Below, piece after piece: positions 57,299-64,000 of a DNA stretch of 64,000 bases. The position numbers and the translations under genes are program-made. Under the pieces are notes generated by a model. It was not told the DNA's origin. It saw only the letters and a list, made by a program, of their open reading frames with translations, and did not search any database. Position 1 is the stretch's first letter; every line of letters starts with the position of its first letter. Source of the stretch: Homarus americanus (taxonomy: Eukaryota; Arthropoda; Malacostraca; Decapoda; Nephropidae); contig NW_024722158.1 in the NCBI RefSeq assembly GCF_018991925.1, positions 2,145,673 to 2,209,672 of the forward strand, read 5' to 3'.

Positions 57299-59209
57299 TT
57301 GGTTTTGGTTTTTATCCTATTCGCCACTGATCGGCTCGTTAGCCGCTTGGGCGATCAGTCACGTCTCTGATTACTTTTCCTTTTCATTTATCTTCTTCAC
57401 CAAAAGATCGGCTCGCTAACCGACCGGGTGATCCGTCACGTCTCTGTCATGCACTGTTGGCAAATAATGGGCATGCACCGGCTCCTGAATGTACCTGAAC
57501 CCGCTCCAGTGTTGGTCAAATCTTGTCTTGAAAGAGTTCACACTTGGTGCCGTCACAACACCTTCTGGTAGATTGTTCCAAGAGTTTACAACCCTCACTC
57601 CGAAAAAATTTGCCCTCACAGTTTTCTGGACTTGCGGCTTCTTCAATCTTGAGCTGTGACCCCTTGTGGGGCGAGTGTCCGCCACTCCAAGTAAGGACAC
57701 TCAACTGAGTACTGCCCCTTGAGATGCTTATACACCTCAACTAGGTCCCCCCTTGCCCGTCTGTAGTATAAGCTAGACAAGTTCAGGCACTCCAATCTCT
57801 CAGGGTAGCTGAGGTCCCGAAGTGTAGGCACCAGTCTGGTGGCCCTCCTTTGAACATTTTCAACCAACTGACAGTCCCTAGCATATCTCGGGGACCAGAA
57901 GGGGTGACAGTACTCCAGATGGGGAAGCACTTCACTCCTGAAGATCGTTACGAGGGACGGACTGTCTAGATATCTGAACGACCTTCTTATAAGACCCAAT
58001 AATTTATTTGCCTGGTTTACCTTCTTCTCGCATTGGTCCGAGAACTTCAGCTCATTGTCAACATACACACCTAGGTCCTTCTCACATTCAGTCTCAAATA
58101 GTTCAGTTTCTTCATCCCTTGGGACATATGATACGCCTCCTTACCGTTGGCATGCCCCAGGTGCAGCCTCTTACACTTCGTGACATTGAATCTCAGCAGC
58201 CATTTCTTCGACCATTCTTGGAGCCCACAGAGGTCCTTCTGCAGCTCTTCACAGTCCGCTTGGTTCTTAATTTCCCAAAATAACTTGGCGTCATCGGCAA
58301 ACATTTGTATGGAGGAGTGTACAACGTCAGGCATGTTATTTATGAAACAAACAAACAACAGTGGGCCCAATACACTGCCTTGTGGTACCCCACTTGTGAC
58401 AGGTACGGATGACGATTTCATGCCATTAAACACCACACACTGCTTGCGGTCATGTAGAAAGTCTTCTATCCACGCTAGGACATTTCCCTGAATTCCGTAC
58501 CCTTCCAGTTTGATTTTCAGCCTTTCATGGCGTACACTGGCGAAAGCCTTGGCAAAATCCAGGTAAATATTGTCGATATTACCACCCCGTTCCAGAATAT
58601 GGGTCCAAATATCCAATACCTTGAGCAGGTGTGTTAAGCAGGAGCGCCCCTGCATAAAACAGTTTTGGCAATCCTTTACAAGCTTGTTTCATATTAGATG
58701 TTCCATTGCGGCATCTCTGATAATACTCTCAAGTACTTTACATATTATGCTTGTCAGGCTCGCTGGTCTATAGTTGTTCGTGGAGTGACGATCGCCCTTC
58801 TTGAAGATAGGACTCATATAAGCCACTTTCCATTTACTGGGGACCATTTGTTCATCCAGGCATTTACAAAACAGGATTTTCAGGGGCTCTGCAAACTCGT
58901 TGCACAACTCTCTTAGCACTCTAGGATGTACCATGTCAGGGCCAGGACTCTTATGGACCTTTAGCCTGGACAGTTTATTTCTAATACCCTCCTTTTTTAA
59001 CACAATGTGGGTCAGTGCTGTGTCGAACCATCTGTCCTCAAACGCAGGAAGGTTAGTTGCATCCTCTCTTGTGAACTCCGAGGAAAAGAAGCTGTTCAAT
59101 GCCTCAGCTTTATCCTGGTCAGATTGTGCATAACTACCATCCACCAGCCTCAGGTCTGATATTCATACTCGCGTTTCCAGTTTCGACTTTGCATAGCGGT
59201 AAAACGCAC
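57299..59209 (-). pseudogene. CR1 LINE, 5'-truncated, nested in the LTR
   Basis: The minus strand encodes the RT (NNYRPASLTSIICK, FADDAKLFWEI) and the C-terminus to HYLPTVHDRDVTDHPVG, broken by a few frameshifts. The 3' module and tail are at 57299-57440. The flanks show ACGT at 57295-57298 and 59210-59213, a short target duplication consistent with the uninterrupted LTR elsewhere (near 4613). It is younger than the LTR that contains it. Confidence 0.9.
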
Positions 59210-60797
59210 GTGCCTGGAAGTTCGCTAGCAGGCTACCTAACAGTTAACTAAGATATGTTATATTCTAATAAAAGTCTACGTGGTTGCAGGCTACCGTTGT
59301 AAGTATAATAAGTGTGGTAATACGAAAGACATGGTTTCCCAGATTAATCCATGGTTTAGAATATAACTAGAACAAAATATACTTGAAGAGAAATATAAAA
59401 CAGGATACTTATTGAAGAAAAATAATAAAGAGAGAAGAAATATGAGAAATTATTAAAATAAGTATTTGAATAAATCAGAAGAATAGTATGAAATACAGTA
59501 ATGTAGTTCACGCTCTTACATTGGAACCTCATGGCTACCCCCAAGGACGATATAAGCATATGCCACTCGTATTGACAGACTTGACACTCACTTACTTGAC
59601 AAGTTTTACCAACAATAAGGACAGTTGAAACTTTCAGCAGCACTCACAATTGATCTTGAATGTTCCAACTGTAATCAGACATATCTAAGTTGCCGTAACA
59701 AATACAACTACAGTTGCAATTTCAAATTCTGTGTCATTATACTAAGAAATAATGAAGTCTCGGGTGTACTCTAAGATTGAGAGAAAACAGAGGACTCAGA
59801 CATCCTGAAGTGATGAGAAAACGGACGCCTCAGATGGGGGACTCAAATAAAGAAAGCATAGCTACATTGTTTGTGGGCTATTGAGCGTAATATGAATCAT
59901 CTGATTTTACATTAACTGACGTGTACGACCGTGGTCATTACAACAGCATATATTCTAGATGACTGCATTTCCTTCACAATCAGTGACGTGACTTTTTCTA
60001 AGGCGCTCTGAATGATTTCATTCTGAGAGGTTGGGGACAAGTATGTAATATGGGAAGGAGGCTTATATATTTGGAGAAATGGGTCAAATTTGAAAAGTAA
60101 ATTCATGTTTGATTGTACTGCGCACATCATTGTCATCCTTAATATTTCTTCAATTCATATTACGCTACATAACATTCAAATCCACAGCGCTTGTAGAGTC
60201 ACAGGAAACGATAGAAAACGGGAAACTTTGGTAAGGGATACGTCACCTACTGTATGTTGTTTTAGACGAATTGTACCAATGTACGGACATATAATATTAA
60301 GAGTATGTACTAATAGCATTATGGAGAGCTCAAGGTATCTATAGGATGATTGGGAAAGCCCAATTGATACGTACTAGTGTACTATAAGGGATAAGTGTAA
60401 CCGTGTTTAGACCGTGTCTGAAGGTCATCATATTTACGTGTGTGAACGATTAGTAAACATAGCTAGCGCAGATATCAGATGAAAATATATGAGACCAATG
60501 ATCTGGAAAAAGAATAAATGTATCAGACCTATGTGAAGTGTTGGAAGTGATCCAGAAATTATGCTTCAAAGAAAATATCTTGTATACCTCGGTGTGAGCT
60601 TAGTACACCTCGTTACCCCATGTGACGAATAACCACGAACAATGCAAGAATCAGAGAATCTTATGAATGTGTTCAACGATTGCAACGTGTGAGGGGAGGA
60701 TCCCTAAATACAGAGTGAATTGAAGTGGGTATACCCACGCCATGAAAACACGACGCTAGACTTTTGTTCGGGTTGGCGCCTAGGCCGCCCCGGGCTA

Positions 60798-60844
60798 TAC
60801 TTTTACTTTTATCCTCTTCGCCACTGATCGGCTTGTTAGCCGCT
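60798..60844 (-). mobile_element. 47-bp CR1 3'-end insertion
   Basis: On the minus strand this is GCGGCTAACAAGCCGATCAG, TGGCGAAGAGG, then ATAAAAGTAAAAG. It is only the last module and tail of CR1, absent from the matching site in the left arm near 445. Confidence 0.75.
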
Positions 60845-61033
60845 ATGGTGTTATAACCCAATGAATTTCCCCAAGAACTAGGAACTAGCAAACCAGACCC
60901 TTACTTTAGTATGTAATTTAGGATTAAGTTATATAATTATAAGGCATAAGGTCACAATAGATAGAAAAGTGTATATGTGAGAACCAGAATAATATCAAAG
61001 TGAAAATTGAAGATTGGAAACTATAGGCCTAGT

Positions 61034-62435
61034 TGTAATGGTCATGATAAGAGCTAACCTGAAAACCTTAAGGATTCATATTATGCTCAAACGTCCACAA
61101 AACCTTCTGAGTCTCCCAGTGGAAACGTTCCCCGTTTTCTCTGTTTCCCCCGCCTTTGTCTATGGGAGCAGACACTGCATGCTGGGACCTGTTGCCATCC
61201 ATTCCTTTGTAATCAATTTAATTTTGCTTTCGATAGCTGAGTCAGAGCATTGTTAGTTGAGATAATAGTAGAGAATGAAAATGAGTTCATAGTCTCAATT
61301 TCAACGTCAGAGTGTACCGTAAATTAATTCATCGGAATAGGAGTAGCTGGACTCCCTGGCCTAGTTTGAGTGAGGGCACGCGGGCATTTTAACCGTTAGT
61401 AAGTGCCCGTCCCTTCATCCATACAGGTATGCCATTCCACGCTGTGTTGTAATTTGCCCTTCTTTAAGTGATTTGACCCAATTAATAGTTGATTGTGCAA
61501 GTGTTACAGTAACGTAGTTGATATGCTCTGAGTAAAGTCATATTTACGTCTTTAACGTCCCCTGAAACGTGATGTTGTTGTCACCGGTTAGTAAGTGCCC
61601 GTCCCTTCATCCATACAGGTCCCTAACGCAGCCTAGGCCGTGTCTGTAGCGTGGATGTTGTATCCACAATGTCTGGGGAGATGTCCGAGGTCAAGTAGGA
61701 TCTGTTACCTTCGTGAGACCCGGCCGTCAGACACTTCAGACTACCTATAGCCCCCATAGCTGGCTCGTCTGGCCCTAACGCTCGGTCCACGAGGTGACGC
61801 CGGATCACCAAGCCACACACCACTACCAGCCCCCATCATTGGTGGATGAGTGTCTAACTCAGTAGGGCTATATTTGTGGTGGAATTAACCCACTGGGATC
61901 TCCAGAGTTCGTCGGATAGTACTCCATGGTGGCTGGACCCCATGGCTGTTGCTTGAGTATCACACCTGACGACTGAGTGTTGTAGTGGCAGTTGCCCTAG
62001 TATTTATGGTGCTAAGTGACTATCATAGTTGTGCTATTGAGTATGTCCACCCAGTAGGGTTGGAAGTGTATTGAATATGTCCACCCAGTAATGGTGTGAG
62101 TATGTTGAGCCTGAGGGCCTAGTACTAGATTTCGTCTGTTAGTACGAACCAATTCTTTCTTCTAATTTCATATTCATGTTTAAATAAACTTTGTATTTGT
62201 ATAATTGTGTCTATTATTTACCTACAGTATTTACCGTTATTTCTTCCCTATTGCTTGATACTATCATTACACCTACCCACGAGCCTCCTATCGTCACACT
62301 ACCAATGGTGATAAATATAAGAGTAAAAGGAATTGTTACTGGCACACAGAGGCCCTCATAAATGGTGGGAGTTCAAGCCCTCATAAATGGTGGCAGTAGC
62401 AGCCCTCATAAATGGTGGCAGTAGCAGCCCTCATA
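61034..62435 (+). mobile_element. LTR-like insertion with short internal remnant
   Basis: It is flanked by TAGT at 61030-61033 and 62436-62439, and the empty site is in the left arm near 263. An LTR-like part runs from TGTAATGGTC (61034) to ATTACA (62271). About 164 bases of other sequence follow, ending in three 23-24-bp tandem units around CCCTCATAAATGGTGG. No coding sequence is seen. Confidence 0.7.
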
Positions 62436-62691
62436 TAGTTCAGTGTGAGACGCGAGGCATCGCCCTCAGTGATGACCGGCTTCTCACCAAAACAGGTCAG
62501 TGAACTCCATCGTGCTCCATTTAGCCCTAAAAAGGCTTATCTAGCAGTTTCTTACACCTTAAAACCTTGCATGATGTTATATAGTGAAGTAATAGTTGCA
62601 ATAATGCGTGGTGATAAAAGCCCATCAGGCATTACTCTCAGTGACGCCACGTCTCTCACCAAAACAGTTCTGCGCCCAGAGCGTCGGCCAA

Positions 62692-63240
62692 GCCACCCCC
62701 ACTGGGTGTGGTATGTTCTGCTTGTGCCATTATGCACCTCCACTGTGAATCGGTGGATACCCTACATATCACCACCTAGGATAGGAGAACATAATTTTGT
62801 GTTTGGAGTGACCTAAGAATACCAGGCTTGGAACCAGTACTGGTATGATTACCTGGGAATTATCCCATCTACTTAGCAAGAGAAGAGTGTGAATGAGGTA
62901 CCTGGTATGTGTGCCTATAGAATACCGAGGAGTTCAATACTTGTAGGTGTGGAGTGTACCCAAGATGTGGTGCTATACTCTAACATGTGGTGCAGTCTGA
63001 TGTGTTGGGTGTTATGGTAAGAAGGAATGACCGAGGTAAAGAGGTCATTGGTTGTTATGAAGAATGAAGATGATAATAGTAGTCATTTGATGAAGGACGT
63101 ATATTGATATGAAGTGTAATGAACATAATAGTGGTTCTTCTGTTGAAGGCCAACACTTTTTGTATTTTGACTGGATGCAATATGTTTTTATAAGGAATAA
63201 ATTAGTTAAGTTGTAGTGGACGTCTCCCCTACAACTGCGT
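62692..63240. other. No recognisable gene
   Basis: This sequence is beyond the visible arm match. It may be LTR-like leader of the next feature, but no termini are seen. Confidence 0.4.
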
Positions 63241-63264
63241 ATCCGCATTCCAATGCGACAGTAT

Positions 63265-63412
63265 CCTAGCAACCAAACGAGCGGCCCAGGGGGGGGCGTC
63301 ACCAGATGCCACAGTATCCTAGCAACCAGCCACCTACTACGTCTTCCCTAGCAACGGAGTCGAGAAACCGGCGAGTTCCCACGGGTTTACTTCCGGCTGC
63401 TGTGTATATAAA
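63265..63412 (+). promoter_or_regulatory. Promoter-like region with three X-box half-sites and TATA box
   Basis: CCTAGCAAC occurs at 63265, 63318 and 63347. A TATATAAA box follows at 63405, with a CTCTCCATTAAGATTCATTC start-like region after it. CCTAGCAAC is the complement of GTTGCTAGG, the half-site bound by RFX factors. The leader beyond it, rich in CTCC/CAGC, resembles 2300-2420 in the left arm's LTR-like copy. Confidence 0.55.
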
Positions 63413-63639
63413 CTCTGTCTCTCCATTAAGATTCATTCTGGTCTCGGTTCCTGAACACGCAACACCTCCTCCAAGCAAGCTCCTCGCTGTCCAGCTCTCA
63501 TTCAACCTGGAGGCCAGCAACAGGCAACATCTCCTCTAACGAAGCTCCTGCACATCTACCTCCTTCAGCACGCTACTCACCGAACGTGTCTACTGAGCAG
63601 CTCCTCACCACACGGCAGCTCCAGCACCAGACTGTCTTT

Positions 63640-63838
63640 CAAAGTCATGATTGATGTTTCACCCTTCTTCCCACTCTCGATTTGGTCAATGAAAAACCCA
63701 ACCCTATGCCTAGCTTGCTCTGCCAGCTACCTAAACAAGCTACATACTGTCCAGGGGGGTCTGGTGTGAGCTACCTTAGAATTAAGAGTAGATTTAAGTT
63801 ATCCCCTTAGAATTAGTGATCCCAGAATGGGCAGTATA
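63640..63838 (+). mobile_element. Diverged 3' part of the 1078-bp-element family
   Basis: It follows 3895-4094, including TTATCCCCTTAGAATTAGTG and an end at GGGCAGTATA (63838). The promoter-like region upstream may be the rest of this longer relative. After 63838 to the window end nothing is recognised. Confidence 0.65.
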
Positions 63839-64000
63839 TGATAATAGGTCCATAAAGTGACAGTGAGCTGTGGTAGTGAGAAACATGATAGCATATAGCT
63901 TGTGACTTGTTTTCGCCAGTACAGTAGGCTATTAATCTGCAAAAATATTTTTCCAAAATACACCTTGCTAATTATAGGGTGCATCTTATGACCTGGGAAA

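Larger units (their letters stand above)
55596..59520 (+). mobile_element. Long solo LTR with nested CR1
   Basis: It starts TGTAATGACC and ends CTCTTACA, so the termini are TGTAA...TTACA. It is flanked by exact TTGG duplications at 55592-55595 and 59521-59524. The intact target is seen in the left arm near 1705-1720 (CATGAGGTTCCAAGTG). Without the CR1 (57299-59209) it is about 2.0 kb. It contains an intron-like unit (56312-56551) and a polyadenylation-like TTAATAAATATTG near 57210. It is a retrotransposon LTR without its internal genes. Confidence 0.85.
50475..62691 (-). repeat. Right arm of the large inverted duplication
   Basis: Reverse-complement counterpart of 1-11445. It carries private insertions: an LTR at 55596-59520, LTR-like sequence at 53772-54902 and 61034-62435, and a CR1 tail at 60798-60844. 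It lacks the left arm's 1078-bp elements and the block 4831-7430. The outer match ends at 62691 only because the window starts there in the left arm. Confidence 0.9.

Overview
This is eukaryotic nuclear DNA, most likely from a decapod or similar crustacean. The evidence is intron-rich coding sequence, long (TA)n tracts, an interstitial CCTAA (arthropod-type telomeric) tract, tRNA-derived SINEs, many CR1-type LINE copies that share one 3' end, and nested hAT and LTR-like elements. There is no bacterial gene organisation. Two assembly gaps (N runs) occur at 31230-31327 and 49870-49969. All calls were made by reading the sequence and translating by hand; nothing was searched against a database.

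Layout. Positions 1-11445 and 50475-62691 are the two arms of one large imperfect inverted duplication. The left arm runs off the window. The arms share, in mirror order, an unrecognised 1-kb block, an LTR-like repeat, a dead hAT transposase and a further unrecognised block. Each arm later received its own insertions: two copies of a 1078-bp element and a (TA)n-bounded block on the left; an LTR carrying a nested CR1, two copies of another LTR-like element and a 47-bp CR1 tail on the right.

The 39-kb spacer holds, in order: a CR1 fragment and LTR-like copy; a Crack/Daphne-like LINE with two nested hAT MITEs (12.6-15.9 kb); a nearly intact CR1 (16.2-19.6 kb); a degraded SCAND3/ZBED-like hAT (19.8-22.2 kb); a coiled-coil LINE ORF1 remnant; a CR1 fragment lacking both ends; a possible small three-exon gene (26.2-26.7 kb); an orphan first exon with TATA box and signal peptide (27.8 kb); a 28-bp minisatellite; and another CR1.

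The one clear host gene is a secreted alpha-carbonic anhydrase of eight coding exons (31590-38240, + strand). It would hydrate CO2 outside the cell. All three zinc histidines, the catalytic-pocket threonine and the secreted-type cysteine pair are present. Its introns hold a LINE tail, AC, GATA and AAT repeats, the telomeric tract and a 1.7-kb array of 31-bp units.

Downstream at 40152-43390 lies a complete, apparently intact DNA transposon of hAT type. It has an 8-bp target duplication, matching ends and one uninterrupted reading frame of about 791 codons. Its domain plan (N-terminal Cys/His cluster, charged linker, divergent RNase-H-like core) is unlike the other hATs here, and it is the best candidate for an under-described system. 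After it come a SINE, a jockey-like LINE with gag knuckle and endonuclease, a 45-bp minisatellite and a Tc1/mariner fragment before the right arm begins.
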